Made by a program: the position numbers and the translations under genes. A stretch of 64,000 bases of DNA from Endozoicomonas sp. OPT23 (GTDB taxonomy: Bacteria; Pseudomonadota; Gammaproteobacteria; Pseudomonadales; Endozoicomonadaceae): assembly GCF_009653635.1 (NCBI RefSeq), contig NZ_PPFD01000002.1, forward strand, positions 310,001 through 374,000, in the 5' to 3' direction. Below the pieces are notes generated by a model, which was not told where the DNA came from, searched no databases, and saw nothing but the letters and a program-made list of their open reading frames with translations. Shown in pieces: positions 26,738-36,628 of the stretch (position 1 is its first letter; each line of letters starts with the position of its first letter).

Positions 26738-28146
26738 TTCAATCTTTAAAACGCATGCTGGCATGGCCATTCAGAAGCCTGTTCTGGAAACTGTTTTCCT
26801 GGTTCTGGTTGACCATGCTATCGATGATGGCCGCCATGGTTGTGACTGTGGCGATCACCGTTGACCCGTCCGATTTTCTTTCCGAGCGTCGTGAATTGTT
26901 TCGCGAGCTGGAAATTGTTTCCCGCAAAGTGGAGCGCATGGCTTCAGGCTGGGCCTCTCATACACCTTTTCCCCAGTTTACGGGCAGTTACTTCTATCTG
27001 TTTGATCCTGCCGGAGAAGTGGTAGGAAGAAGAACCGTGCCTGATGAGCTGATGTCAGCCTACGACCGAACTCATCATCGTAAGGAACCGACCATTACCT
27101 TCCGCAGTGGTGTAGTTGTCGTTGGTCCTCGCAAGGTTCAGGTGGGTACTGCTGCTTATGACCTGTTCCTGACCAAGGAAATTCCTAGGTTGGTGCATTG
27201 GCGGGTGACCAAGGTTATGTCAAAGCAGTGGCATCTGGTGATCATTGCGTTGGCTGTCAGCTTCCTGCTCTGCATTATGTTGGCTCGCTATCTGGTAGTA
27301 CCTATTCGTCGTTTGCAGGGGACTTCAAGAAGTCTGGCAAAAGGTCAGTTGTCTGCTCGAGTGGACGAATCGGTTCGTAAACGAGGCGATGAACTGGGTG
27401 ACTTTGCCCGTGATTTTGACGATATGGCCGAGCAGCTGGAAACCTTGATCAACAACAAGGAGCGCCTGCTTCGAAATGTGTCCCATGAGTTGCGGTCACC
27501 ATTGACTCGCTTGCAGATTTCTCTGGCACTGGCTCGTCGAAAGACCAATGAGGCGGAGTCAGAACATGCCCGTATCGAACGTGAAATTGAGCGACTGGAT
27601 GAACTGATTGGCGAGATTATCCGTTTTTCCCGTATTGAGCACGGTGCGACGAATGAAGCCTGCGAACAGGTAAATCTGCACCAGCTGTTGCAAACGCTGG
27701 TTGAAGATGCGGACTTCGAAGCTCAGGCAGGTAATCGCAGTGTCAGACTGTTGCGCAGTCAGGCTGTTGAACTCTGTGCAGTAAGAGACTGGCTCAGTGC
27801 TGCTATTGAAAACATGATTCGTAATGCTATTCGGTTTACTCCGGAAGAAAGTACAGTCGATGTTTCCATGTTGCTGGAGAAGGACAGTATCGTAATTCGC
27901 GTCCGTGACTACGGACCAGGCGTTGCTGAAGAGTCTCTCGAAGCCATGTTTGAGCCATTTAATCGTCTGGATGAAACTCGTGGTAAGGAAAATGATGGTT
28001 TCGGCCTTGGTACAGCCATTGCTCGTGGTGCCATTACTAACCATGGTGGCACTATAAGGGCCAGGAACTGTTACCCGGGCCTGGAAGTGGAGATCAGGCT
28101 TCCGCAGGGTTGCCAGCCAAATACCAAGTCATCTGAGACTGGGTAG
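26734..28146 (+). CDS. Envelope-stress sensor histidine kinase, CpxA-like
   Basis: 470 residues: TM1 (about 16-42), a periplasmic sensor domain (45-165), TM2 (about 167-190), HAMP (to about 245), and HisKA with the phospho-acceptor His near 251 in [15 protein letters not shown]. HATPase motifs follow ([27 protein letters not shown]). Layout and the [12 protein letters not shown] box match CpxA. It is translationally coupled to the regulator. Confidence 0.93.
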   Translation: MIQSLKRMLAWPFRSLFWKLFSWFWLTMLSMMAAMVVTVAITVDPSDFLSERRELFRELEIVSRKVERMASGWASHTPFPQFTGSYFYLFDPAGEVVGRRTVPDELMSAYDRTHHRKEPTITFRSGVVVVGPRKVQVGTAAYDLFLTKEIPRLVHWRVTKVMSKQWHLVIIALAVSFLLCIMLARYLVVPIRRLQGTSRSLAKGQLSARVDESVRKRGDELGDFARDFDDMAEQLETLINNKERLLRNVSHELRSPLTRLQISLALARRKTNEAESEHARIEREIERLDELIGEIIRFSRIEHGATNEACEQVNLHQLLQTLVEDADFEAQAGNRSVRLLRSQAVELCAVRDWLSAAIENMIRNAIRFTPEESTVDVSMLLEKDSIVIRVRDYGPGVAEESLEAMFEPFNRLDETRGKENDGFGLGTAIARGAITNHGGTIRARNCYPGLEVEIRLPQGCQPNTKSSETG

Positions 28147-28147
28147 A

Positions 28148-28852
28148 ATGTCTATCGCAACTGATGTGGACGGGTCTCTGACACCTTCTGAAGCTATTGC
28201 GCTTCAGAAGGAACTTGCCGGTAAAGTGATTCAAAATGACGCTCTGCCGACAGATATCCGGCGGGTTGCTGGAGTAGATGTAGGCTTTGAGCAGCAGGGA
28301 CAGATCACCAGAGCCGCTGTTGCTGTTTTGGATTTCTCTTCAATGCAGCTTGTTGACTACAGTATTGCCCGTATTCCAACCGTAATGCCCTATATTCCCG
28401 GACTGCTTTCATTCAGAGAGTGTCCGGCGATTCTGAAAGCTCTCGATCAGTTACGTCAATCTCCTGATTTATTACTCTGCGATGGTCAGGGCATTGCTCA
28501 TCCAAGACGTTTTGGTGTCGCCTGTCATCTGGGAGTACTGACGGGGTTGCCTGCCATTGGAGTTGCCAAAAGCTGGCTTTGTGGCAGTCATGGTGAGCTG
28601 GCTGAAGCCAGAGGTTCACAGGCAGACCTTGTGGATAAAGGAGAGGTGATTGGTCGGTTACTGAGAAGCAGAGACTCTGTTCGGCCACTCTATGTTAGCA
28701 TTGGCCATAGAGTTTCACTGACCACGGCCATTGATTATGTTCAATCCTGTCTTTCCCGTTATCGCCTGCCAGAACCTGTTCGCTGGGCTGATGCGCTTGC
28801 CTCGAGACGGGGAAACGCACTTGAGAAAGCCTCGCAGCTGCTTCCTCAATAA
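28148..28852 (+). CDS. nfi: Endonuclease V (deoxyinosine repair)
   Basis: 234 residues. Cleaves DNA at the second phosphodiester 3' of deoxyinosine. Motifs are [10 protein letters not shown] (metal-binding Asp), [16 protein letters not shown] (base-recognition loop), [33 protein letters not shown] and [10 protein letters not shown]. Start is 2 nt after the kinase stop and the 3' end overlaps the following lipoprotein gene, so it is read from the same operon. Confidence 0.96.
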   Translation: MSIATDVDGSLTPSEAIALQKELAGKVIQNDALPTDIRRVAGVDVGFEQQGQITRAAVAVLDFSSMQLVDYSIARIPTVMPYIPGLLSFRECPAILKALDQLRQSPDLLLCDGQGIAHPRRFGVACHLGVLTGLPAIGVAKSWLCGSHGELAEARGSQADLVDKGEVIGRLLRSRDSVRPLYVSIGHRVSLTTAIDYVQSCLSRYRLPEPVRWADALASRRGNALEKASQLLPQ

Positions 28853-29465
28853 CTTTCTGTTTAATGTCTTCCTTGTGCTTTCTATGCTGCTATCCACAGG
28901 CTGCAGCCATCGCACCGACAGCATCAGCCTGACTCAACAGGAGCTGCAGAAGCTGGTGGACAGCAATTACTTGTCTCCACAGATTCGTAATTTTGAGCTG
29001 ATGCCATTGGTTAATGTTCAGCTTTATCTGGAAACGCCTGAGCTGATGATGAAAACCGATGGCCAGGATCTGGCTTTTGCTTTGAAGGGCTCTGTTGACG
29101 CTGACCTGTTCGGCAATGCAGTGACAGATCGAATCCCTTTACGGGTGTCCGGAGCAGCGGCTCTTAAGTATGTACCTGAAGAACATAGCTTTTATTTTAC
29201 GGACCTCGAATTGCAGGATGCCTTTCTGGACCTTGAGCTGACACTGGTTCAAACCCTGGTAATGGAGCAGTTTCGTAAGACCTTGTCCCGAGAGCTGATG
29301 CTGATGCCCATCATTCCTCTTAAGCAGGAATCGCCAATGTATCGTCGGCTGGGTACTCGAAACTATGCCATTAATGTGGATAAAGGTGTTTTAAAACTGC
29401 AAAAACTGAGTAAAACAACAGAGTCTTCAGATAGTTCTAGAGGTGAAGCTTCAGACGGCAATTAA
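28821..29465 (+). CDS. DUF1439-like lipoprotein (YceB-like)
   Basis: A type II signal peptide ends STGC, and the mature part resembles the YceB/DUF1439 lipid-binding-fold lipoproteins ([13 protein letters not shown] at its start, repeated amphipathic strands, then [25 protein letters not shown]). The start is uncertain. TTG 28821, with GGGGA upstream, gives an ideal short basic n-region (RKPR), while ATG 28791 would add ten residues. It overlaps nfi. It may chaperone envelope lipids or proteins. Confidence 0.75.
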   Translation: MRKPRSCFLNNFLFNVFLVLSMLLSTGCSHRTDSISLTQQELQKLVDSNYLSPQIRNFELMPLVNVQLYLETPELMMKTDGQDLAFALKGSVDADLFGNAVTDRIPLRVSGAAALKYVPEEHSFYFTDLELQDAFLDLELTLVQTLVMEQFRKTLSRELMLMPIIPLKQESPMYRRLGTRNYAINVDKGVLKLQKLSKTTESSDSSRGEASDGN

Positions 29466-29513
29466 TCCAGCTAGACTGAGGAAATAACTCTCATAAAGAA
29501 TGAAGACCGGTAA

Positions 29514-31478
29514 ATGCAAGGATCGCACTCTGGCTTTATAAAACTCCTGTTTCTTCTGTTTGCTCTGGCTCCATGCTGGAGCCTAGCCATGCCTGAATCT
29601 ACCGTTGTGACCGAGAACACTGAGCAGATGAACCTGATCAATATCTCGGATTATCTGGAAGACCCTGATGGTCTGCTGAATGTTAAAGATCTTGATAAGC
29701 CCGAGATAGCCAGTCAGTTCAAGCCGATTCGTGGTAATGAAATGAGTTCAGGCATCTCCCGTACGGTGATCTGGTTAAAATTTGAACTCAAGTATATTTC
29801 CTACTTTGGTGAAAATCTGGGCGAGTGGTTGGTTGAAGTAGGGTATCCGGCTCTCGATCTGGTGACCCTTTATGTAGGTGATAGCTGGGGCGATTTTCAG
29901 GAGTTCCATACAGGTGATAAGTACCCTTTTGGTATCAGGGATGTCGCTCATCCTTCTTTCCTGTTTCCCGTTGAGCTTTACAGCAATGAATTGACACGTT
30001 TTTATCTGAGAATAGAAACCAGTGGTTCATTGCAGGTGCCATTGAAACTCTGGACACCATTAGCCTATCTGGAACAAACCAATCAGATGGATACTCTGTT
30101 TGGTATCGTTTACGGCATTTTGCTGGTGATGATGTTTTATCACCTGATGCTATTTATCAGACGTCAGCACGCTTATTACCTGTATTACTCGATCTATCTT
30201 GGTGGCTTTTTGGTTCACTTCCTGTCGGTCAATGGCACCGGGCAGGCCCTTATCTGGCCAGATTACCCAATGGTAAACAGTACCACGCCTTTTTTTATGA
30301 GTATTTCCAGTGTTGCCGGGATAATGTTCACCCAGTCATTTCTGGATCTTCATCATAAGTCTCAGGTCATCAGCCGGTTATTTACAGTGTTATTGCTAGG
30401 TGGCCTGTTGATTGTTCCCATGAGTTTCATGCTGCCGCTTGGGGACGCTTCAAAACTGGTCATAGCAGAGGTTCAGGCCAATCTTCTGATTACCACCTTT
30501 GCCGGTATTTACTGTCTGGTAAAGAAGCGGGAAAGCTCCACATGGCTATTTGTTATAGCCTTTATCTGCCAGCTTACTGGCGCTGTCTTTTATTCCATGG
30601 TGCTGAAAGGTGACTTGGGGGAAGTGGAATTCAGTAGAGTGATCACACCTCTGGTTATGACTCTGGTAGCCATTATTCTGGCATTGGCTATGGCACGAAG
30701 AAATGATCAGGATCGGGAGCAGGAAAAGGCCGAAGAAGCAGCTCGAATCAGTGATGTGAGGAGAGATAATCAGAGATTAGTGGAAGCGACTGGCATCAAG
30801 AATGAATTCTTACAGGCTGTGGCCTCAAAGCTGGCTTTGCCCATTGCAGCTTTGAGTGAGTCTCTGGAGAAAATTGAAACGACAGAAAAGAGTAAACCAT
30901 TAAAACAAGCCAGAGAGGCTGGGAAAAGAGCCAGCGATATTGTTGAAAATCTGGTATCACTGAATGAAGTGCAGTCATCTTCGCTCTTTATATTAAAAGT
31001 GCCGTTTAATCTCAGACGGCAGGTTAAATTGCTGGAAGACAAATTCAAGGCCGCCTGTGATCACAAAGGTATTTTTCTGGAGTTTCATATTGACGATAGT
31101 ATTCCCGAAAACCTTTACGGTGATGCAAGAAAAATCTTCAAGGTGGTCGCCAATGTTATGGATAATGCGGTCAAGTATACAGACGACGGTTTTATTGCTA
31201 TTTCAGCAAGAACCGATAAGCATCTTGAGGAAGATAAAATCTGGCTGTATCTGACTGTAGAAGATACCGGAATAGGTATTAGCGAGCTGGATAAAAATAT
31301 CTATCAGGCCTTTGAGCAGGTGAACAATGATACTGATATCAAACGTGGTGGTGTAGGGCTTGGTTTATCGGTCTGTCGCCAGCTGATGCACAGTATGGGA
31401 GGGAGTATTACTCATACTCCCCGCCCAAAAGGTGGTACCTGTTTCGAGATCAGTGTTGCCTGCTATAGAAAGAGCTGA
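29514..31478 (+). CDS. 7TMR-DISM sensor with degenerate histidine-kinase module
   Basis: 654 residues: signal peptide, periplasmic 7TMR-DISMED2 beta domain (about 35-175), seven membrane helices (about 195-395), a coiled coil, a dimerisation region (about 425-480), and an HATPase domain (about 530-650) with intact N box (NVMDNAVKYT), G1 (EDTGIGIS) and G2 (GGVGLGLSVC). The H box reads FLQAVASKLALP where kinases have SHELRTP, so the phospho-acceptor His is a Ser (about S438). It probably cannot autophosphorylate on His, and may act as an ATP-binding pseudokinase or a modulator of another sensor. Confidence 0.88.
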   Translation: MQGSHSGFIKLLFLLFALAPCWSLAMPESTVVTENTEQMNLINISDYLEDPDGLLNVKDLDKPEIASQFKPIRGNEMSSGISRTVIWLKFELKYISYFGENLGEWLVEVGYPALDLVTLYVGDSWGDFQEFHTGDKYPFGIRDVAHPSFLFPVELYSNELTRFYLRIETSGSLQVPLKLWTPLAYLEQTNQMDTLFGIVYGILLVMMFYHLMLFIRRQHAYYLYYSIYLGGFLVHFLSVNGTGQALIWPDYPMVNSTTPFFMSISSVAGIMFTQSFLDLHHKSQVISRLFTVLLLGGLLIVPMSFMLPLGDASKLVIAEVQANLLITTFAGIYCLVKKRESSTWLFVIAFICQLTGAVFYSMVLKGDLGEVEFSRVITPLVMTLVAIILALAMARRNDQDREQEKAEEAARISDVRRDNQRLVEATGIKNEFLQAVASKLALPIAALSESLEKIETTEKSKPLKQAREAGKRASDIVENLVSLNEVQSSSLFILKVPFNLRRQVKLLEDKFKAACDHKGIFLEFHIDDSIPENLYGDARKIFKVVANVMDNAVKYTDDGFIAISARTDKHLEEDKIWLYLTVEDTGIGISELDKNIYQAFEQVNNDTDIKRGGVGLGLSVCRQLMHSMGGSITHTPRPKGGTCFEISVACYRKS

Positions 31479-31479
31479 G

Positions 31480-33879
31480 TCAAATTGAAGCCTTCCACTG
31501 CAGCTCTGTCATGGCAATCAGCTTGTTTCGTTCGGTACTGGTTTCTGTTGCTTTGAGTCGATTAAGCAGAGCTTTTCCTGCCAGTCCTGAATCAATCTCC
31601 AGAGTATGAGTGATAGCCTGCTGAGACAGTGAACCATAATCAATCAGGCCAGCTGTTAGAATATCATCAACAACATCTTCTACTTTATGTTCTGCAAGGG
31701 CCTTTATTGCAGCCAGCCTGGGACCTGAATCATTAGCAGATAACTTCTGGTGAATAGCCAGTAGCACATCGGTGATTGATGGTAATGGATTACCATGATC
31801 GTCTTCACTCAGGTCACCAGACAGTTTTGAAATATGTGAGAGCGCTTCAATTGCGGCGATCTGAACATTGATATCCTGATCTTCAAGCGCCTCCATTAGT
31901 ACTGGCAGAGCCGCCGGGTTTCCGACTGCAGCCAGCAGGCGCGCAGAATGCAATCTCAGTGTTTCATTTCCGGCTAACAAACTGGTTGCCGCTGGACCGA
32001 AAGCGTTGGCAAGTTCGTTATCCAGATCGTTATTGAAGTCATTTTGCAAATCAGATACTTGATGACTGGCAATTCTGGTCAGGCAGGCGATGGCTTCATG
32101 TTTGTTACTGTCCTCAAGGTTCGCCAGGGCAATTAACAATAGGTTGACGGCTTTGGGTGTTGAGCACAAAGAGAGTGCTCGTATGGCCTGTATGTTTACA
32201 TCGGTATCGGGCAATCGGGCAATCTTGCGCTTTCTCTTTGGTCCCTGATCAAGGACTTTTTCTCCCTGCTCCATGTTGCCTCTGGCAATGTCGGCAAACT
32301 CTTCCATCTCCTCTGGCAGCTCCGCCATCATGCCTTCAAGAAACTCTCTGTGTTCGACTTCCTGCCTTGAGTGCAGACCTGTACTGACAGCGATATTGTC
32401 GAGAGTTATGGCTTCCAGAGTGGAAGTGCCACTGCGAGTTTGCTGTTCCGGGTAATCCTCATTAATGGCTGTAATAGACTCCCTGAATTCATCCTTATCA
32501 ATGGCGTCACCGACACTGTTCAGCTCTGTTAGTGGAATGAGGTTATCGTCTGCTGCCGTTGAATCTGTTCCACTCTGTTCTGGCAGTAAAAGATGCTCAA
32601 ACTGTGCAAATGCCAGTTGTCCAACCTCATTTTCGCTTTTGGCCAGCTTTGCCAAAGAGTCTAAAGTTGTTTGTCTGATAACAGGTTGATCATGCTCAAT
32701 CAGGGTCGTAAGGACGGCCAGGTCTTCTTCGGAGCTGACCAGATCAGGCCAGTAACTGGTTAGTAGCTTAAGGTTCAGTAAAGGTTGTTCATGGTTTTCA
32801 AGTTGTAGTGATAGTGTCGTTTTTAACAAACTGGCGGGCATCAGGTCGGCAATATCCAGAGTTGCTGAAACAACGCTGCTGTTTGCAGACAGCAGGCATT
32901 CTGCCAGTTGTTCAGCGATAGACGTCTGATGTGTCTTTAGTTTATGTGGAGGCGTTCTTGATAGAATTTGCAAGGCTCCGGTCTGTACTTCTGGAAGTGA
33001 GTCAGACAGCAATGCAACCAGCTTCTCCACACCCAGTGAAAAACGACAGTCTGCCTGTGGCAATCTACTGAGTTGTTCTGCAGCTTTCATAGCCGCAAGA
33101 CGAACCTCTGCGGACTCATGAACCAGCAGTTGCATCATATCAATCAGGTATTCATGGCAGTTTCGAAAGGCGATGGATTCAATCGCAGCCAGCTTCAGCT
33201 CATCGTCGACGTAACTGGTTGCCTTGAACAGAGCGACAGCGGATGACTTTTCACTGCCGTGTCGCAGAGCCCGTGCTGCTCTGCAGGCATGCTTGAGTGC
33301 TGACAGAGTTGATAAGTCTGCAGAAAGATAATCAACCAGAACCTGTTCACCACGGTCACCACATTGTGCCAGGGCTTTCATTATCTCCGGTTCTATATCC
33401 TGACAGTCATCATGATCAAGAGCTGATCTCAGAACAGGAACCGCGTCTCTGTCCTTACAGTTCCCTAATGCAATAACGGCAGCCCTTTGAATATCCCAGC
33501 GGTCATCCCAGCCGTCGTACCAGGCTTCTTCCTGGTTATCAGGCTCAACCAGTGGATAGAGAGCAGATCGAGCGGAGGGAACGGTTTTGGCCAGTTCGCC
33601 CAGTGTTTCGGTCGCTGCTGTTCGTACGTCACCATCCGGATGTTCACTGGTCAGATATTTAAGTGCCTCGACGGTACTTTGATCAGGAAGTTGGGCAAGT
33701 GCATGAGCCGCTTCCATAACTACGTCTTCATCATCGTCCAGTAAGGCTCCGGTCAATGCTGAAACAGCCTGAGGCTCTCCGGATTTCCCCAGTGACCTGG
33801 CGCTGTAAAAACGTTCGGCTTCATCACCGGTCTTGAGCAGTTCAATCAGATAATTAACAAACAGCTGTTGTGTGGCCAT
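31480..33879 (-). CDS. Large HEAT-repeat protein divergent from the idr operon
   Basis: 799 residues almost wholly of HEAT-type helical hairpins. N-terminal block about 1-420 (SARSLGKSGEPQAVSALTGALLDDDEDVVMEAAHALAQL) and C-terminal block about 580-799, with an acidic, disordered linker at about 430-580. No signal peptide, so cytoplasmic. HEAT solenoids are protein-binding scaffolds. GGGAG precedes the ATG. It is transcribed away from the iodate-reductase-like operon across a shared 366-nt regulatory region. A role as assembly chaperone for the molybdoenzyme is an attractive but unproven inference. Confidence 0.88.
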   Translation of the reverse strand: MATQQLFVNYLIELLKTGDEAERFYSARSLGKSGEPQAVSALTGALLDDDEDVVMEAAHALAQLPDQSTVEALKYLTSEHPDGDVRTAATETLGELAKTVPSARSALYPLVEPDNQEEAWYDGWDDRWDIQRAAVIALGNCKDRDAVPVLRSALDHDDCQDIEPEIMKALAQCGDRGEQVLVDYLSADLSTLSALKHACRAARALRHGSEKSSAVALFKATSYVDDELKLAAIESIAFRNCHEYLIDMMQLLVHESAEVRLAAMKAAEQLSRLPQADCRFSLGVEKLVALLSDSLPEVQTGALQILSRTPPHKLKTHQTSIAEQLAECLLSANSSVVSATLDIADLMPASLLKTTLSLQLENHEQPLLNLKLLTSYWPDLVSSEEDLAVLTTLIEHDQPVIRQTTLDSLAKLAKSENEVGQLAFAQFEHLLLPEQSGTDSTAADDNLIPLTELNSVGDAIDKDEFRESITAINEDYPEQQTRSGTSTLEAITLDNIAVSTGLHSRQEVEHREFLEGMMAELPEEMEEFADIARGNMEQGEKVLDQGPKRKRKIARLPDTDVNIQAIRALSLCSTPKAVNLLLIALANLEDSNKHEAIACLTRIASHQVSDLQNDFNNDLDNELANAFGPAATSLLAGNETLRLHSARLLAAVGNPAALPVLMEALEDQDINVQIAAIEALSHISKLSGDLSEDDHGNPLPSITDVLLAIHQKLSANDSGPRLAAIKALAEHKVEDVVDDILTAGLIDYGSLSQQAITHTLEIDSGLAGKALLNRLKATETSTERNKLIAMTELQWKASI

Positions 33880-33983
33880 GGGCAGCTCCCTTCATGATAC
33901 AGAGAGTTATGCAGGTGTTATGCCAGTTATCAGACGAAAATAAGCTATTGAAATGAGACGTCCAGAACGTCGTATTTAATAAG

Positions 33984-34000
33984 TTAAACAAAACGTTAAA
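33984..34000. promoter_or_regulatory. Candidate activator site upstream of the idr-like operon
   Basis: TTAAACAAAACGTTAAA matches 14 of 17 bases with TTGAACGAAACGTTCAA, the core of the perfect palindrome upstream of the cytochrome c gene (51797-51813). It lies about 145-160 nt upstream of the predicted sigma-54 start, the usual place for an NtrC-type enhancer. Confidence 0.4.
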
Positions 34001-34117
34001 TCGCCTTTAGAAGACTAAAGCACACACTGTACAGAGTGTTTAATTTATTAATTTTGTTGGAAGAGTTGAAACGATAAAAACCCTTATAAACCTAAGGTTT
34101 TTCAACGAATGAAAAAC

Positions 34118-34134
34118 TTGGCCTCATTTCTGCA
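34118..34134 (+). promoter_or_regulatory. Sigma-54 (-24/-12) promoter of the idr-like operon
   Basis: TTGGCCTCATTTCTGCA. The invariant GG (34120-34121) and GC (34132-34133) are exactly 12 nt apart, as sigma-54 requires, and the flanks TTGGC and TGCA fit. The CACG part of the -24 box is poor. Predicted start is about 34145. It lies upstream of a four-gene operon, and an NtrC-family activator is encoded in the same region. Confidence 0.6.
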
Positions 34135-34245
34135 AATACAGGAGTAGTGATCCCGCAGCCTGTTAACAGTTCACCAACAGCCGTCGGGAGAAACTGCAGA
34201 CCTGAAAGCGCCATAAGTATTAAACCAGGCGCGGGGAGATGAGGA

Positions 34246-35337
34246 ATGAGTGGACGTACCAGTAAAAGACCATGGCTGATCGCCTTGGGACTGGGTGTCG
34301 CGGTCATGGGGCAGGCGCAGGCAGTAAGCCTTGAACCCATGTCAGTAGACGCAAAAAAATCGGAGCTGGGAAAGAGACTGTTTTTTGATAATCGTTTGTC
34401 AGGCGACAGCGCGATTTCATGTGGGACCTGTCACCAGCCGGATAATGGCTTTGCCAACAGTGAAGCCCTGTCACCCGCCTATCCGGGCAGCAAGGGTTTT
34501 CGTAATGCCCCTTCACTGATTAATACAGCTTATAAGAAGAGCTGGTTCCATGACGGCCGTCTGGGAACCAACCTGAACGACGTAACCCGTGAAAATATCA
34601 CTGAAGACTATGTGATGAACATGGATATGCGTCTGATGCAGGAACGTCTGAAGCAGGATCCGGTTTATGTACAGATGTTCAAGGATGCCGGTTATGGCGA
34701 ACCTTCCAACGGTGCAGTACGAAAGGCGATTCCTGAATACCTGAAAACGCTGGTGTCAAAAAATGTGGCTTACGACAAAGACTCGATGACCGAGAGCGCT
34801 ATTCGTGGTGAGAAACTGTTCACCGGCAAGGCTGGCTGTTCCAGTTGCCACAGTGGTCTGCTGTTCAGTGATGGCAAAGCCTGGAACACGGGTGTGCCCG
34901 AAAATCCGGAGATTTTCCGCGATCCCGAGCGCCATGCTACCTTCATCGCATTCAATATGTTCATGGGTAACGAGAACTACATGAACCTTAAACGTGATGT
35001 TGGCGCACATGTTCAGACTCATAAAGCTGACGGCACAGACATCGGCAAGTTTATGACACCTTCCCTGAGAGAGCTCAAGTACACAGCGCCCTATATGCAC
35101 AACGGTATGCTGGCAACTCTGGACGATGTTGTGGATTTCTACAACCAGGGTGGCGGTGTTGACCGAAACAAGGATAAACGACTCAAGCCGCTGAACCTCA
35201 GAGCGTCTGAGAAAGCCGATCTGGTGGCATTCCTGCAAGCTCTGTCCGGTGATCCCCTGACGGGTGACCAGTATGTGTGGTCAAAGGCTGATTACAGCTA
35301 CAAGACCATTGCCAACTGGACCAAGGCCAAGAACTGA
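34246..35337 (+). CDS. Di-heme cytochrome c peroxidase-family protein, IdrP1/IdrP2-like
   Basis: 363 residues, exported by a Sec signal peptide (KRPWLIALGLGVAVMGQAQA). Two c-type haem sites, C59-GTC-H63 and C198-SSC-H202, match the bacterial di-haem cytochrome c peroxidase/MauG fold, with LGKRLFFDNRLSG before the first and MTPSLRELKYTAPYMHNG in the C-terminal half. It would reduce H2O2 in the periplasm. In known iodate reductase operons two such proteins are thought to remove peroxide made by IdrAB. First gene of the operon, with a strong Shine-Dalgarno 34233-34245. Which of P1 or P2 it corresponds to is not decided here. Confidence 0.9.
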   Translation: MSGRTSKRPWLIALGLGVAVMGQAQAVSLEPMSVDAKKSELGKRLFFDNRLSGDSAISCGTCHQPDNGFANSEALSPAYPGSKGFRNAPSLINTAYKKSWFHDGRLGTNLNDVTRENITEDYVMNMDMRLMQERLKQDPVYVQMFKDAGYGEPSNGAVRKAIPEYLKTLVSKNVAYDKDSMTESAIRGEKLFTGKAGCSSCHSGLLFSDGKAWNTGVPENPEIFRDPERHATFIAFNMFMGNENYMNLKRDVGAHVQTHKADGTDIGKFMTPSLRELKYTAPYMHNGMLATLDDVVDFYNQGGGVDRNKDKRLKPLNLRASEKADLVAFLQALSGDPLTGDQYVWSKADYSYKTIANWTKAKN

Positions 35338-35350
35338 TCGGGGAATGGAC

Positions 35351-36628
35351 ATGAAAACACAATACAAAGTGATACCCGGTCTGGCACTCAGTGCTTTGGT
35401 AATGGCTCTGGCCGGTTGTAATACAGAAACAGTAAAAGAATCTGCAGACGTTCAGCTGGAAAAAGCAGCGGTTCAGAAAGCGGCTGTGGTTAAAGAAGTG
35501 AAAATGAGCATTGCCGGAGTAGAAAAGAGCTACCCGGCTCTGGCGGCTCTGGGTGAGGTGCCTGTTCCTTCTGATAACCCCATGACTCCAGAAAAAATTG
35601 AACTGGGCAAAAAACTCTTTTTTGATGGCCGTCTTGGTGGCGATGGCAGCACTGCCTGCGTCAGTTGTCATCTTCCTTCTTTGGGTTGGGACTTCCCTCA
35701 GGATGTTTCTCTGGGTTATCCGGGAACCATTCACTGGCGCAACTCCCAGACCATTATGAACTCTGCTTATTACGATAAGTTGTTCTGGGCAGGTTCCTCC
35801 AAAAGTCTGGAAGCTCAGGCTCGTTCCGCAGCTAAAGGTGCTGTTGCCGGTAATGGTGAAAGCGATGTAATGGAAGCTCGACTGGCGTTGATTCCTGAAT
35901 ACGTAGAAGGCTTTAACAAGGTATTTGGCGACGACTATCCGAAGGTAGGTAATGCCTGGATGGCTATTGCAGCGTTTGAAAGAACACTGGTTCAGAAAGA
36001 TACGCCGCTGGACAAGTACCTGGAGGGTGATAAATCAGCCCTCAATAAAAGTCAGGTTCGTGGTAAAGAGTTGTTTGAAGGGAAGGCTGGCTGCATCTCC
36101 TGTCATAACGGTGCACTGGCATCCAATCAGGAATACTACAACGTCGGTGTACCACCACTGAAGCGCTGGGAAGAAGATGCCTTGTCTCAGGTGACTTTCC
36201 GCTATGAGCTTTATGCCAAAGGTTCTACCGAGAAGATGTATCGGGAAACGAAGGCAGACCCAGGTGTTTATTTCCGCGGTAAGTTCAAAAGCATGAAGGG
36301 CAAATTCCGGGTACCAAGCCTGCGTTACACCAAGTACACCGCGCCATTCATGCACAATGGTGCGCTGGCGACTCTGGAAGAGGTTGTGGATTTTTACGAC
36401 CGTGGTGGTGTTGCTTCCGATGGCCGTACAACCGGTTTTCCGAAAACCAAGAGTGAGATGATCAAGCCGTTGGGATTGAGCAGAGAAGAGAAAGCAGATC
36501 TGCTGGCTTTCCTTGATGCCTTCAGCGGTGAAAAGATCACCATGGACTATCCAGAACTCCCTCCATACGGACCATTGTTCAGTGAGGAAGAGATCAGCGA
36601 GAAAGCGCTGATGGAGGCCAAACAATGA
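35351..36628 (+). CDS. Di-heme cytochrome c peroxidase-family lipoprotein, IdrP1/IdrP2-like
   Basis: 425 residues. A type II signal peptide (LALSALVMALAGC, Cys23) makes it a membrane-anchored lipoprotein. Two haem c sites, C103-VSC-H107 and C248-ISC-H252, occur in the same contexts as in its neighbour (LGKKLFFDGRLGG and VPSLRYTKYTAPFMHNG), so the pair are paralogues. ATG 35351 is 6 nt behind GGGGA; the ATG at 35345 touches that site and is less likely. The 14-nt gap from the first gene and the ATGA overlap with the Rieske gene indicate one transcript. A peroxide-reducing partner of the molybdoenzyme is the likely role. Confidence 0.9.
   Translation: MKTQYKVIPGLALSALVMALAGCNTETVKESADVQLEKAAVQKAAVVKEVKMSIAGVEKSYPALAALGEVPVPSDNPMTPEKIELGKKLFFDGRLGGDGSTACVSCHLPSLGWDFPQDVSLGYPGTIHWRNSQTIMNSAYYDKLFWAGSSKSLEAQARSAAKGAVAGNGESDVMEARLALIPEYVEGFNKVFGDDYPKVGNAWMAIAAFERTLVQKDTPLDKYLEGDKSALNKSQVRGKELFEGKAGCISCHNGALASNQEYYNVGVPPLKRWEEDALSQVTFRYELYAKGSTEKMYRETKADPGVYFRGKFKSMKGKFRVPSLRYTKYTAPFMHNGALATLEEVVDFYDRGGVASDGRTTGFPKTKSEMIKPLGLSREEKADLLAFLDAFSGEKITMDYPELPPYGPLFSEEEISEKALMEAKQ

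Larger units (their letters stand above)
33880..34245. other. Regulatory region upstream of the idr-like operon
   Basis: 366 AT-rich nt without a gene. On the plus strand it holds a GACGT-CCAGA-ACGTC palindrome at 33957-33971, a 17-bp motif at 33984-34000 shared with the cytochrome c promoter region, ACACT-GTACAG-AGTGT at 34023-34038, and a sigma-54 -24/-12 element at 34118-34134. A leader of about 100 nt carries a strong ribosome site (GGGGAGATGAGGA). Confidence 0.6.
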
